DNA of 64,000 bases. Source: Bacillus glycinifermentans (GTDB lineage: Bacteria > Bacillota > Bacilli > Bacillales > Bacillaceae). The position numbers and the translations under genes are program-made. Of the stretch, positions 27,676 to 37,043 are shown piece by piece. Position 1 is the stretch's first letter. Every line of letters begins with the position of its first letter. The notes under the pieces are model-generated. The model was not told the origin of the DNA, did no database searches, and was given only the letters and a program-made list of their open reading frames with translations. The stretch spans positions 62,001-126,000 of the forward strand of contig NZ_LECW02000021.1 of the NCBI RefSeq assembly GCF_001042475.2, written 5' to 3'.

Positions 27676-28926
27676 ATGAAAGCGGTCGGCGTTATCGTTG
27701 AATATAACCCTTTTCACAACGGTCACTTATACCATATAAAAGAGGCAAAGGCACAGACTCATAGCGATGTTGCGATCGCAGTGATGAGCGGCTACTTTTT
27801 GCAGCGGGGCGAGCCCGCCATCGTCTCGAAGTGGGCGAGGACGAAGATGGCGCTCAAGTCCCACGCTGATATCGTCGTTGAGCTTCCGTACGCTTTCGCC
27901 GTCCAAAAGGCCGAAACGTTTGCCGAAGGCGCCGTTTCGATCCTCGGCGAACTGCAGTGCACTTCCTTGTTTTTCGGAAGCGAAAACGGCGATATTGATT
28001 CGTTTCTTGACACGGCAATTTATACGATCAAGCATAAAGATGAGCTCGATGAAGAAGTGAAGCGGCATATATCAACGGGAATGAGCTATCCCGCTGCGAT
28101 GGCAAAGGCGTTTCATAACGTGTCAGACGGAACGCGCGCGCTCGACTTGTCAAAACCGAACAATATTCTCGGATTTCACTATGTCAAAGCGATCCTTCAG
28201 GATGATATCGGGATGAAACCTGCAACCTTAACGCGCCTTTCCTCCGACTATCATGATATCGACCTCCCCGAAGGACCAAGCCATATCGCAAGCGCGACAT
28301 CAATCCGCAAATCGATCCTGGAAACGATGAGCCTTTCAGACAGCAGCTCCTTTCTCCCTGAAGCATCGGCTGAGGAGCTCGAGGAATACGCCGGAACCTT
28401 CGGCCTTTGGCACTCGCCGGAAAATTATTTTCCGTTTTTGAAATACAGCATCCATACGATGGATACAAAAGAGTTAGAGGGGATTTATGAGGTTGAAGAA
28501 GGCCTTGAGCATCGCATTGCGAAAGCAATCCGCACCGCCCGTTCTTATTCGGAGTACATGGAGCAGCTAAAAACGAAACGGTACACATGGACGCGGCTGC
28601 AGCGGATGAACACACACATTTTAACGAGGGCAAAAAAAGCCGATATCCGCAGCATCCTTGCCGAAAAGCGTCCTTCCTACATCAGGCTTCTCGGGATGAC
28701 AAAAAAAGGGCAGGCGTATCTTTCGAAAAAGAAAAAGGAGCTGCGCGTTCCGCTCATCACCAAAATCGGAGCCTTTTCCCACCCGTCCCTCGACCTGGAC
28801 ATCAAAGCCGGACGGGTTTACAGCGCACCGCTGAAGGAGCCCGCACAAACGATGCTGACCGGGCAGGAGTATTCGCTGTCACCGGTCATATATGATGAAG
28901 AAAACCGGACATTTTTGCGAACATAA
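27676..28926 (+). CDS. tmcAL: tRNA(Met) cytidine acetate ligase TmcAL (YlbM)
   Basis: ATP-dependent enzyme that makes N4-acetylcytidine at the wobble base of elongator tRNA-Met using acetate. It has 416 codons including stop from the ATG at 27676, with GAGAGGTGG upstream; an in-frame ATG at 27634 lacks a ribosome binding site. The nucleotidyltransferase signature FHNGH is at residues 12-16 (YNPFHNGHLYH) and the SATSIRKS motif near 205. It was known as YlbM in B. subtilis. It is divergent from ylbN. Confidence 0.95.
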   Translation: MKAVGVIVEYNPFHNGHLYHIKEAKAQTHSDVAIAVMSGYFLQRGEPAIVSKWARTKMALKSHADIVVELPYAFAVQKAETFAEGAVSILGELQCTSLFFGSENGDIDSFLDTAIYTIKHKDELDEEVKRHISTGMSYPAAMAKAFHNVSDGTRALDLSKPNNILGFHYVKAILQDDIGMKPATLTRLSSDYHDIDLPEGPSHIASATSIRKSILETMSLSDSSSFLPEASAEELEEYAGTFGLWHSPENYFPFLKYSIHTMDTKELEGIYEVEEGLEHRIAKAIRTARSYSEYMEQLKTKRYTWTRLQRMNTHILTRAKKADIRSILAEKRPSYIRLLGMTKKGQAYLSKKKKELRVPLITKIGAFSHPSLDLDIKAGRVYSAPLKEPAQTMLTGQEYSLSPVIYDEENRTFLRT

Positions 28927-28958
28927 AAAAGCGCCTGTCTTTCACTCAGGCGCTTTTT
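28926..28958. terminator. Bidirectional terminator between tmcAL and ylbL
   Basis: Arms AAAAAGCGCCTG and CAGGCGCTTTTT with a 9-base loop. The hairpin begins at the tmcAL stop and contains the ylbL stop codon. Confidence 0.9.
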
Positions 28959-29968
28959 ACCTTTTTGTTCAAATATTCGATCGCGTCATCCATCGTATCG
29001 ACGGGGACGATTTTCATGTCGCTGTTAATATCTTTCGCTGTTTTGACCGCTTCCTCATAGTTTGACCCTTTTCTCCCTCCTTCATTCGGCGCAAAAAAGA
29101 TATCGGCTCCCGCCCGGTCTGCGGCAACGATTTTTTGACTGATTCCGCCGATCGGTCCGACTTTTCCTTCATCGTCGATCGTTCCTGTTCCGGCAATGTG
29201 ATGACCCTTTGTTTCATCTTGTTTTGTGAGCTGATTGTAGATCTCCATGGACATCATCAGCCCTGCTGACGGTCCGCCGATGTTTTCGATATCCATTTTA
29301 ACAGCCGGTTTTACTTTCACTTTCCGGTCCGTTATAAGGGAAACGCCCAGTCCCGCTCTGTTCGGATCGTCCTTGAACGTTTTCAGCTTCATGTCGTATG
29401 TCGCATCTTTGTTATCCCGTTCGATGACGACTTTGACGGTGTCTCCGGCTTTTTTCGTTTCGATATAGCGGACAAAGCGCTCCGCCGACTGAAACGTTTT
29501 TCCGTCAACTTTTTTGATTTTGTCTCCGACCTTTATCTTCCCTTTGGCAGGCATGCCGTCAACAACCGCCATGGCATAAACGCCGTTCGATGTGTAGCTG
29601 ACGGTTTTCCCCGCCCGCTTATAGGCGGCGATCATCGCATTTTCCTGGGAATCTCTCATCATCTGCAGCTGTCTTTTCATATATTCCTCATCAGATTCGC
29701 CCTTTTGTTTAAAGTTGTCTTCAGGAAGAATTTCATGATAAGGGCGCACCTTTGCCCATAGGTATGTAATCGGATTTGCGGGCCCTACTTTTACGGTCAT
29801 CAAAGAAAAGCTGCCTTTTTCGGAATACCCGCCGTCCACTTTGATTAACGGATTGAGCTCCGTCGCTTCGCCGGGCTCTGTAATGTAATACGGCAGCTTG
29901 ACAAATGACAGGGCGGCCCCGATGATCATGATCAATAATGCGATACGGATAAATCTTCTTTTTAGCAT
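28946..29968 (-). CDS. ylbL: PDZ and Lon-type protease domain membrane protein YlbL
   Basis: Membrane-anchored serine protease of the S16-like family; in B. subtilis YlbL is a checkpoint-recovery protease that degrades the division inhibitor YneA, together with CtpA. The start at 29968 gives 340 residues ([12 protein letters not shown]), with GGAGGG about ten bases upstream. One transmembrane helix (about 5-22), a PDZ domain (about 125-200) and a Lon-like domain (about 215-335) follow. The catalytic dyad should be Ser234 (GGPSAGL) and Lys279 (ISQKIVAAD). Confidence 0.93.
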   Translation of the reverse strand: MLKRRFIRIALLIMIIGAALSFVKLPYYITEPGEATELNPLIKVDGGYSEKGSFSLMTVKVGPANPITYLWAKVRPYHEILPEDNFKQKGESDEEYMKRQLQMMRDSQENAMIAAYKRAGKTVSYTSNGVYAMAVVDGMPAKGKIKVGDKIKKVDGKTFQSAERFVRYIETKKAGDTVKVVIERDNKDATYDMKLKTFKDDPNRAGLGVSLITDRKVKVKPAVKMDIENIGGPSAGLMMSMEIYNQLTKQDETKGHHIAGTGTIDDEGKVGPIGGISQKIVAADRAGADIFFAPNEGGRKGSNYEEAVKTAKDINSDMKIVPVDTMDDAIEYLNKKVKSA

Positions 29969-30266
29969 GAATATGTAACCCTCCATCTTTAAATTAACGT
30001 GCTGACAGCGGGCCGGCATCGCGCCCGGCCTGTATGAATGTCCAAATACCTTCTATTGACCCCATTTCAAGAGAAGAGCTTTTCGGGTTTAGTATGGTCA
30101 AGACATTCAGCTTTTTGTCAAAAAACGGGAGAGAATCTGATGGTCTAAAATGCAGACCAAGCCTCGTATAATGATAAAGAAGTTTCTTGGGAGGATTCTT
30201 CGCTCCCGTTTATTTTACCATGATCCGGTTTTTTAGGTGTGCAGTTAGCCGTAAGGAGGGATAGAA
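29969..30266. other. Divergent intergenic region between ylbL and ylbJ
   Basis: About 300 bp without a gene. On the plus strand CGTATAAT (30165-30172) is a -10-like element for ylbJ, with GGTCTAAA 15 bp upstream; this could be sigma-E like but is weak. A small stem GGGAG/CTCCC (30189-30207) followed by GTTTATTTT lies in the ylbJ leader. No small ORF is convincing. Confidence 0.4.
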
Positions 30267-31483
30267 ATGGACATGTCAAAGATAAAGACTATACTCATTG
30301 CCGGTGTGCTGCTTATGTTTACCGCTGCCGTCATCACCCACCCGCAGGAATCGCTAAACGCTTCAAAAAGCGGGCTTGCCATGTGGTGGGAAGTCGTTTT
30401 CCCTTCCTTATTGCCCTTTTTCATTTTATCAGAGCTCTTAATCGGGTTCGGGATCGTCAAGTTTGTCGGGCTCCTCCTCGAGCCTTTTATGAGACCCGTC
30501 TTCCGGGTTCCCGGCGTCGGCGGATTCGTTCTCGCGATGGGCATGGCTTCCGGAAACCCTGCAGGAGCAAAGCTCACCTCAAGGCTCAGGCAGGAACGGC
30601 AGATTTCCCGGGTTGAAGCCGAGCGGCTCGTTTCATTTACGAATTCGTCGAACCCGCTCTTTATTTTCGGGGCTGTCGCGGTCGGCTTTTTTCATAATCC
30701 GTCGCTAGGCATCTTGCTTGCCGCGGCTCACTATTTAGGCAATTTGGCTGTCGGGCTGACAATGCGATCATATGGAAGAAAAGAAGAAATCCTCCACGCC
30801 AGAAAAAAGAAGCTTCCCCTGCCTTCCATGAAAGATGCCTTCAAAGCCCTTCACCAGGCAAGGCTTCAAGAAAAAAGACCGCTTGGAAAACTATTGAGCG
30901 ATGCTGTTATTTCTTCCGTGCAGACGCTTCTCATGGTCGGCGGTTTCATCATTCTTTTTTCTGTCTTCAACAACATTCTTTCCGCCGTGAAAATTGCCGA
31001 TGTTCTTTCTTATGCCACCCGTTCGATCATGACAGCGCTCCATTTTCCCGCAAGCTTTGACAAGCCCTTACTGTCAGGCTTGTTTGAGATCACGCTCGGA
31101 AGCAAGCTTGTCAGCGCAACAGATGCCGATCTGCTGCAAAAAGCTATCGTTGTCAGCTTCATTTTAGGCTTCAGCGGGTTCAGCGTACAGGCGCAGGTCG
31201 CCGGTATTTTGGCCGAAACGGACATTCGTTTCAAACCGTTTTTTTTCGCACGGCTCCTGCAGGGAATCTATGCTGCAGCTTTTGCCCTTATCCTATGGAA
31301 GCCTCTTTACACAGCCTTCCATTACCCGAATCAGCCTGCTTTCTCATTTTTGCGGGACGGGAAACCTGAAACGTTTTTTACACAGACGTGGAATGCCATC
31401 GTTCAAACGGGCCCGCTTCTTACAATTGCAACTCTTTTGCTTTACATCGTTCTTTACACAAAACGCACGGCAACTGCGAAAAA

Positions 31484-31487
<4 letters not shown>
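30267..31487 (+). CDS. ylbJ: Sporulation integral membrane protein YlbJ
   Basis: A 406-residue polytopic membrane protein (about eight to ten hydrophobic segments) of the nucleoside-transporter/YlbJ-SpoIIIA-associated gate family. In B. subtilis it is mother-cell expressed and needed for resistant spores. The ATG follows AAGGAGGG. The conserved GMASGNPAGAKLTS (about 91-104) and FTNSSNPLFIFGAVAVGFF regions are intact. It ends in a bidirectional terminator shared with coaD. Confidence 0.93.
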
Positions 31488-32550
<1,063 letters not shown>

Positions 32551-32593
32551 ATTTCCACCACTTTTTCCTTAAAACTCGAAAAAAATCATCACT

Positions 32594-32622
32594 ATCTTAT
32601 CATAAAGTGTTTTTTGGCACAA
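32594..32622 (-). promoter_or_regulatory. Candidate sigma-A promoter for rsmD-coaD
   Basis: On the minus strand TTGTGC (32617-32622), 17 bp, TAAGAT (32594-32599), about 45 bp before the rsmD start. Confidence 0.5.
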
Positions 32623-32641
32623 ACAGCCAAAGTGTGATTTC

Positions 32642-32734
32642 TTATGTATAGGAGACTGAACACCTGGTGATACTAGTAGCAACAGCATCGATTGATGTTG
32701 TTGCCAACCGCGGAGAAGACTTACGTTTCCCCAT
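32642..32734 (-). CDS. Possible small protein of 30 residues
   Basis: The ATG at 32734 is preceded by GGAGG with seven bases between, and the frame runs 30 codons to TAA. The product starts MGKRKSSPRLATT and is Ser/Thr-rich with one Cys; no membrane segment or known motif is visible. It occupies an otherwise empty 285-bp gap between ylbG and rsmD. I do not recognise it. The strong ribosome binding site is the main support, so a chance ORF remains possible. Confidence 0.45.
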   Translation of the reverse strand: MGKRKSSPRLATTSIDAVATSITRCSVSYT

Positions 32735-32795
32735 AAGTTCTTCCTCCGGTTTCTCCTCTCCCTTTGCCTTCTCCTTAAATCGTTAAGGAATAGAA

Positions 32796-32827
32796 GGACC
32801 CCGCAGGTTTTCTGCGGGGATTTTTTT
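32796..32827. terminator. Hairpin terminator after ylbG
   Basis: Perfect arms CCCCGCAG (32799-32806) and CTGCGGGG (32812-32819). Seven T follow on the plus strand; on the minus strand the tail is only pyrimidine-rich. It stands ten bases past the ylbG stop, so it probably ends ylbG, although the better polarity is plus. Confidence 0.75.
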
Positions 32828-32836
32828 AACAAAATA

Positions 32837-33109
32837 TTAAATTCCTGCTTTATAATCGTACTCTTTTGCCTTGTCGAGCTTAGATTCAAATTCCACTTTT
32901 AAAAACGGTCTATAGGACAGATCCACCTGTTTGACAAAAGAATACGAACCAATCTTAGCCGCGATTCTTTCAGCTTCATCCATATTGCAGTAAACAACTA
33001 CATATTTCAAACGTTTTGAGACGTAGTGAACGTTCCCGAATTTCCTGAGCATTTTCGCCTGCTTTAAGGAATGGAGCCAGACGATTAATCCTTGACGTCG
33101 ATCTTCCAT
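32837..33109 (-). CDS. ylbG: DUF2129 family protein YlbG
   Basis: A 90-residue cytosolic protein of the YlbG (UPF0298/DUF2129) family, function unknown. The start is the ATG at 33109 ([17 protein letters not shown]); the in-frame GTG at 33118 lies within the ribosome binding site AGGTG. It has an alpha/beta pattern with the conserved WLHSLKQ and [10 protein letters not shown] stretches. It follows ylbF. Confidence 0.92.
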   Translation of the reverse strand: MEDRRQGLIVWLHSLKQAKMLRKFGNVHYVSKRLKYVVVYCNMDEAERIAAKIGSYSFVKQVDLSYRPFLKVEFESKLDKAKEYDYKAGI

Positions 33110-33140
33110 ATTTTTCACCTGCCTGTCGCTATGTCACGTT

Positions 33141-33175
33141 CTAAGAAAAAGGACGAGACTAAAAAGGGTCTCGTC
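33141..33175 (-). terminator. Terminator after ylbF
   Basis: Arms GACGAGAC (33152-33159) and GTCTCGTC (33168-33175), followed on the minus strand by CTTTTTCTT. The hairpin begins at the ylbF stop. Confidence 0.85.
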
Positions 33176-33623
33176 AGGATACTTTACAGCCGCAGCTTCC
33201 GCCTGATCCGCAGCCGCCGCTGCAGGATGAAAGATTGTCAAAATAAGGATTTCCAGTCGGTACTTTGATGTGTTCTGACACCGCCCGGCCGATCTCTACA
33301 CTGACCTCATCAAGTATGCTTTGCAGCTCGGTTTCCGCCTTTTTAAAATCGGCGACTGTATCATGAAGGTCCAGCTTTCGTTTAATATCCCTCATTTTTT
33401 TTGAAATCTCTTTATAATCAGGATGATACTTCCCAAAACGCTGTACATCCTCGTATTGTTCTTTTACTTTTGTGAATGAAGCGATGATACGCCCGGCCTC
33501 TTCATCTTCTCGGAGACGCTTGTAGCACATTCTGTAATGTTCAGCCGCCTCTGATTGAAGAATCATGTTGGCCAAAACATCCGCTTCGTTTTGAAGCCGC
33601 AAGGATTCCGTTGTGGCATACAT
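33174..33623 (-). CDS. ylbF: RicF (YlbF), subunit of the Ric complex
   Basis: Cytosolic protein that with RicA (YmcA) and RicT (YaaT) forms the Y-complex. The complex assists RNase Y mRNA processing and the Spo0A phosphorelay, competence and biofilm. The start at 33623 (MYATTESLRLQ) gives 149 residues as in B. subtilis, with GGAGG nine bases upstream. A helical Com_YlbF domain is followed by a Cys/Gly-rich tail (CSGGCGSGGSCGC) that supplies ligands to iron-sulfur clusters in the complex. Confidence 0.95.
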   Translation of the reverse strand: MYATTESLRLQNEADVLANMILQSEAAEHYRMCYKRLREDEEAGRIIASFTKVKEQYEDVQRFGKYHPDYKEISKKMRDIKRKLDLHDTVADFKKAETELQSILDEVSVEIGRAVSEHIKVPTGNPYFDNLSSCSGGCGSGGSCGCKVS

Positions 33624-33650
33624 TGACATGCACCTCCGAATATTAGTGTA

Positions 33651-33803
33651 TCATAAAACGGCATTTTTCAAAATGTCTATTGTCTTTGATACATCGAAAG
33701 CTTTCAGCATATCTTCTTCTGTGATGCCTTTAGGCTTCGGCTTATAAGTCGTGCAGCCGGCCAAAAGCAGGCAAACGCAGGCAATCAGACACCTTTTCTT
33801 CAT
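33651..33803 (-). CDS. Small lipoprotein of 50 residues
   Basis: The ATG at 33803 follows AAGGGAG and opens a 50-codon frame. The N-terminus is KKR then hydrophobic, with a clear lipobox LAGC at 14-17, so the mature lipoprotein would be about 34 residues from Cys17 (TTYKPKPKG...). The rest is short, charged and probably helical. It lies between ylbE and ylbF, ends 27 bp before ylbF, and is preceded by the ylbE terminator, so it may share the ylbF promoter. I do not recognise a family; the function is unknown. Confidence 0.75.
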   Translation of the reverse strand: MKKRCLIACVCLLLAGCTTYKPKPKGITEEDMLKAFDVSKTIDILKNAVL

Positions 33804-33860
33804 GTGGATCAACTCCCTTACCGGCTAGTTTTGACTGATGAGGGATGTTTTATGATCATA

Positions 33861-33894
33861 AAAAAAGACTCAGGGTCCGATTAGTCCTGAGTTC
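33861..33894 (-). terminator. Terminator after ylbE
   Basis: Seven-bp arms ACTCAGG and CCTGAGT on the minus strand, followed by CTTTTTTT. It overlaps the ylbE stop codon. Confidence 0.85.
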
Positions 33895-34120
33895 GCATGG
33901 CCTGAAACATTTGAATCATCATTTGGGCCATCTGTAGGCTGCTTGAAAACTGGCTTACACGGTGGGGAATCGTTTTTTCGTAAAAATTCATCATATCAAG
34001 CTGAAACTCTGACAAATCATCCGGACGGCGCGAAAGCTTGCGGTACCAGACCGGCTGCTCCCGGATAAAGCGGCGGCGCTCCTCACTTGCGAACACATAT
34101 TCCTGCACTTCTTTACGCAT
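33881..34120 (-). CDS. ylbE: YlbE-like family protein
   Basis: A 79-residue cytosolic protein of the YlbE family, function unknown. The sequence begins MRKEVQEYVFASEERRRF and ends with a Met/Gln-rich helix (QMAQMMIQMFQAM). It is 14 bp downstream of ylbD, so the two are likely cotranscribed. YlbD is a spore coat protein, which makes a sporulation role plausible by inference. Confidence 0.9.
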   Translation of the reverse strand: MRKEVQEYVFASEERRRFIREQPVWYRKLSRRPDDLSEFQLDMMNFYEKTIPHRVSQFSSSLQMAQMMIQMFQAMRTQD

Positions 34121-34134
34121 GACAAACTCCTTTG

Positions 34135-34533
34135 TTAATCTTTTCGGAAAGAAAACGGATGCTGTCCACCGCTATGGTTCACATTTTTTTGGCCGCCTCC
34201 GGAAAACTGGCTGAGCAAGCTTTGCAGTGAAGAAATAGACTGGCTCACTTTATTGATTTGTTCGTTCATTTGGTCGGCGTCCATTCTTTTGACGGCCGTC
34301 ACCATTTTCGAAATGAAATCGTTTTTCCCGCCCCCGCCGGACGGCTTTTCTTTCATCTCTTTTTCCTCTCTGTACGGCTCCCAAATCGCGTCGTTTTCCC
34401 CTAGCAAAACCCAGTTCTCATACACTTCCTGCCAGCTTTTCTCCTCCTTCCGCACCGCGGAAATCAGCTTAGGATGCCGCTTAATAAACCGCTTAAATTC
34501 ATCGATCGATGATTTTGCGTTTTGATTTGCCAA
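34135..34533 (-). CDS. ylbD: YlbD-like spore coat protein
   Basis: A 132-residue protein of the YlbD family, reported as a spore coat component in B. subtilis. The start is a TTG at 34533 after GGAGGGGGT. The N-terminal half holds the conserved segment HPKLISAVRKEEKSWQEVYE (about 20-39); the C-terminal half is Ser/Gln/Gly-rich and low complexity, as in coat proteins. It lies upstream of ylbE. Confidence 0.9.
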   Translation of the reverse strand: MANQNAKSSIDEFKRFIKRHPKLISAVRKEEKSWQEVYENWVLLGENDAIWEPYREEKEMKEKPSGGGGKNDFISKMVTAVKRMDADQMNEQINKVSQSISSLQSLLSQFSGGGQKNVNHSGGQHPFSFRKD

Positions 34534-34628
34534 CGTCTACACCCCCTCCGAAAAACAAGTGCCTACTATAATGTATCGTGATCATGCAAAATGTGTTCGC
34601 CTAAAATTCCCCTGCTGAATGTCTTTCC

Positions 34629-34800
34629 TTAAAAGGGAAGCGTCGAACAGTGAATGCCGCCTCCCATTTTTCGAATCTCTGAAACGCCGGGCGGAATCGT
34701 CTCAATGCCGTTTTTCTCCAGAACCTCCATCTCCGAAAGGATCGGCAATAAAAAAAGCGTCACCGCGAACAGGACGATCGAATTGCTGTGAAATCGTATA
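34629..34800 (-). pseudogene. Remnant of a guanidine-modifying enzyme gene, C-terminal end only
   Basis: A minus-strand frame without a good start encodes about 57 residues ending EIRKMGGGIHCSTLPF then TAA at 34629. The GGGIHC-x-T ending is the active-site cysteine segment seen at the C-terminus of amidinotransferase, agmatine deiminase and dimethylarginine hydrolase-like enzymes. The preceding part (EVLEKNGIETIPPGVSE) also fits the penultimate strand and loop of that fold. The rest of the gene is missing; ylbC's terminator lies where it should continue. The family match is from motif memory. Confidence 0.5.
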
Positions 34801-34807
34801 TAAGACA

Positions 34808-34828
34808 AGCCCGGGGCATCCCCGGGCT
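34808..34828 (-). terminator. GC-rich hairpin after ylbC
   Basis: Perfect 9-bp arms AGCCCGGGG (34808-34816) and CCCCGGGCT (34820-34828) lie right after the ylbC stop. The U-tract is poor (TTGTCTTAT), but the stem is strong. Confidence 0.7.
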
Positions 34829-34833
34829 CTTAC

Positions 34834-35877
34834 TCAATTCCACTGTTTGATAAAATTTTGCGTATAATACTTCTGATCCACACCTACCCCCAGATGGGTA
34901 TAATCGGCGTTTAACAGAGCCTTTCTGTGTCCTTCGCTGTTGAGCCAGCCTTCAACCGCAGCCGGGCCGTCAACGTAATTGAGGGCGATGTTTTCCCCCG
35001 CCTGCTCAAAGTTCACGTGTCCTTTTTCAAGACGGTCCTTTAACGTGCCGTCCGTTTTGGAAACGTGAGAGAAATAGCTGTGTTCTTTCATATCGCGGCT
35101 GTGGCCGTAGGCGACCTTTGCGACGGCTTCATCCCAGGAAAGCCGGGACAGTCCGCGCTTTGCACGGATCACGTTTGTCAAATCAAAGATTTGTTTTTCA
35201 TTTGCTTTCTCGACTTGCTGCCAATCAGATTCAGTCAGCGCCTTCGGTTCGATCAGCGTTCCCCTGTAGACGACCTCATACGGCCTCTGCTTGATCAGCG
35301 TTTCGGCATCGAACGCCCTGACGCTTGACAGCGTTCCTTCGAATTTATCCATATACAGCTGAACATAAAGATCGCCTGCTTTTACAGTCGGCCTCGTGTT
35401 CATATCTTCCTCTGAAAACTCAAACCGGTACGAGCTACCGTCGTATTTGACATTAACGTATGGAGCAATTTGGGTTTTCTTAAACACGTCCCTTGCCGGC
35501 TGCCCGATTTTAAACGGTGCCGTATTGATCTTCTCGCCTGTCGCAAAAAGCGTGACAGCCTTATGATCCAAAATGCCGATTTGAACGTATTGTTCCGGCC
35601 CCTTATTGTACACCCACCATTTGTAATCGTAAGCAGACGGGTCGATCCTGTCCGGTTTGCCCAGCTTCTTTTCCACCGTATCAGCCGATTTCCCGATGAA
35701 TGAAAGCAAACCGGATGAAGGGATGTTCAGCGCTCTTTCCTTCTTCGCATCATCGTTGGACACTTGCGGCTTGTCTTCTTTGACGATTTTTTCAGGGCTT
35801 GAACCGTATTGGATAAAAAGAGCATACGATGCCGCAACAATGAGAAGGATCAAGAAAGCTCTTAATACATTCTTCAA
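34834..35877 (-). CDS. ylbC: CAP-domain (SCP-like) secreted protein YlbC
   Basis: A membrane-anchored or secreted protein of 347 residues. The start is the TTG at 35877 (MKNVLRAFLILLIV), preceded by AGGAGGTGG; an upstream TTG at 35895 overlaps that site. A hydrophobic segment covers about 4-20. A middle domain of the CAP-associated type (about 55-195) precedes the CAP domain (about 220-345) with HSRDMKEHSYFSHVS and AGENIALNY. The function is unknown. Confidence 0.92.
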   Translation of the reverse strand: MKNVLRAFLILLIVAASYALFIQYGSSPEKIVKEDKPQVSNDDAKKERALNIPSSGLLSFIGKSADTVEKKLGKPDRIDPSAYDYKWWVYNKGPEQYVQIGILDHKAVTLFATGEKINTAPFKIGQPARDVFKKTQIAPYVNVKYDGSSYRFEFSEEDMNTRPTVKAGDLYVQLYMDKFEGTLSSVRAFDAETLIKQRPYEVVYRGTLIEPKALTESDWQQVEKANEKQIFDLTNVIRAKRGLSRLSWDEAVAKVAYGHSRDMKEHSYFSHVSKTDGTLKDRLEKGHVNFEQAGENIALNYVDGPAAVEGWLNSEGHRKALLNADYTHLGVGVDQKYYTQNFIKQWN

Positions 35878-36028
35878 ATTTCCACCTCCTGCCAACGGAT
35901 CAATATATCACATAAACGGCATACATCGCATTCCGCCGAAAAACTTGTCTTTAGTGTCATTTAAACAGAACTCGGACGAATTTTCAATCACAATACAGCC
36001 TATTTGCAAATGACCGCAAATATGTTTT

Positions 36029-36475
36029 TTAATGAAGAAAATCGCCTGATCTCTCTTCATTTTCCGAAATAAACGTCAGCGCATCTCCTGCTTGACGGTT
36101 TGATTTTTCGTAAGTCGAGACATCCCCCAGCGTGATGATTCCCGTTAATGTTTTCCCGTTTGTAACCGGGATCCGCCTGATCTGATGATCGCCCATGAGC
36201 TCGATTGCCTTTTCGAGGGAATCATCTTCTTGCAATGTCACAAGATCTGTCGTCATAACATTTGTTACTTTTTGCGAATTCGGCTTTCTCTCGGCTATGC
36301 CCCGCAGCACCAAGTCCCTGTCAGTCACAATGCCGACAAGCTCAAGGCTGTCATCGCGAACGACGGGAACCGCGCCAATGTTGCCTTCCTTCATTTTCAC
36401 CGCTGCTTCGTATACATTATCGAGAACCGTACAATATAACAATTCCTTTGTCATGATATCCTTAACACTTGCCAA
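36029..36475 (-). CDS. ylbB: CBS domain pair protein YlbB
   Basis: A 148-residue cytosolic protein made of two CBS domains (about 8-62 and 72-128), which usually bind adenosine nucleotides. The start is a TTG at 36475. Each CBS repeat shows the GIVTDRDL / GIITLGDV pattern. The last 20 residues are charged. The ligand and target are unknown. It is divergent from ylbA. Confidence 0.92.
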   Translation of the reverse strand: MASVKDIMTKELLYCTVLDNVYEAAVKMKEGNIGAVPVVRDDSLELVGIVTDRDLVLRGIAERKPNSQKVTNVMTTDLVTLQEDDSLEKAIELMGDHQIRRIPVTNGKTLTGIITLGDVSTYEKSNRQAGDALTFISENEERSGDFLH

Positions 36476-36567
36476 AACAAAGACCTCCTCTTTTTGTTCC
36501 TATTGTCGTCAAGCCTTTCATGATTCATACTTTCACAAAAATATTTAGATTACAGGCTTCAGCAGGA

Positions 36568-36596
36568 TTGAAAGTTTAACGCTTTCATACTATGAT
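36568..36596 (+). promoter_or_regulatory. Sigma-A promoter for ylbA with internal dyad
   Basis: TTGAAA (36568-36573), 17 bp, TATGAT (36591-36596). The -35 and spacer contain an inverted repeat, TGAAAG and CTTTCA separated by 7 bp, which could be an operator. Confidence 0.65.
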
Positions 36597-36636
36597 TGTC
36601 AGTAAAGGTAATTTTTTAAAAAGGGGGCTTTAAGGG

Positions 36637-36996
36637 ATGAAATTTGAAGAATCCGGTATTGAAGGGCTTACCGCTGACCTTAACCGGCTTGACGATATCA
36701 TGAAAGAAGAAGGATTCGTCAGGGCTGGACAATGGGATTATGAACGAGTCACCTATGACCGCAAGTTTGACATGGTGGAGGGAAGATACTACTTGCGCGT
36801 TTTCGGATATACAGTCGAAGGCGATGTCGGCGCAAGGCGAGCAGTCATCAAACTGCTGACACCGCTTTTAGGAAAATATTATTACCCGCACGGTGTCGAG
36901 TATGGTGAAGAAGAGTATTTTCCAAAGCAATTGCTGCAAACGAGCGATAACGTTTTAAAAAAAATAAAAGAAAAAGTATCCGCTCTCAACGTTTAA
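36637..36996 (+). CDS. ylbA: YugN-like family protein YlbA
   Basis: A 119-residue cytosolic protein of the YugN-like family, function unknown. The ATG lies 8 bases past the AAAAAGGGGG ribosome binding site. Alternating strands and helices span the whole length, with the conserved WDYERVTYDRKF (about 33-44) and YYPHGVEYGEEE (about 85-96). It is monocistronic, between its own promoter and a strong terminator. Confidence 0.88.
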   Translation: MKFEESGIEGLTADLNRLDDIMKEEGFVRAGQWDYERVTYDRKFDMVEGRYYLRVFGYTVEGDVGARRAVIKLLTPLLGKYYYPHGVEYGEEEYFPKQLLQTSDNVLKKIKEKVSALNV

Positions 36997-37004
36997 GCTT
37001 ACAT

Positions 37005-37039
37005 AAAAAGGTACAGCCCAACCCGGCTGTACCCTTTTT
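37005..37039. terminator. Bidirectional terminator between ylbA and ctaG
   Basis: Arms AAAAAGGTACAGCC (37005-37018) and GGCTGTACCCTTTTT, with U-tracts in both directions, serving ylbA (plus) and the cta operon (minus). Confidence 0.95.
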
Positions 37040-37043
37040 CGTT

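Noticed and set aside
30142-30158. GGTCT/AGACC inverted repeat upstream of ylbJ
   Set aside because: Arms of only five bases with no further support; such repeats are frequent by chance.
34619-34867. An 82-codon plus-strand ORF in the ylbC-ylbD gap
   Set aside because: It runs antisense to the deiminase-like remnant and across the ylbC terminator, has no good ribosome binding site, and its product is rich in Ser/Arg/Pro as expected of a shadow frame.
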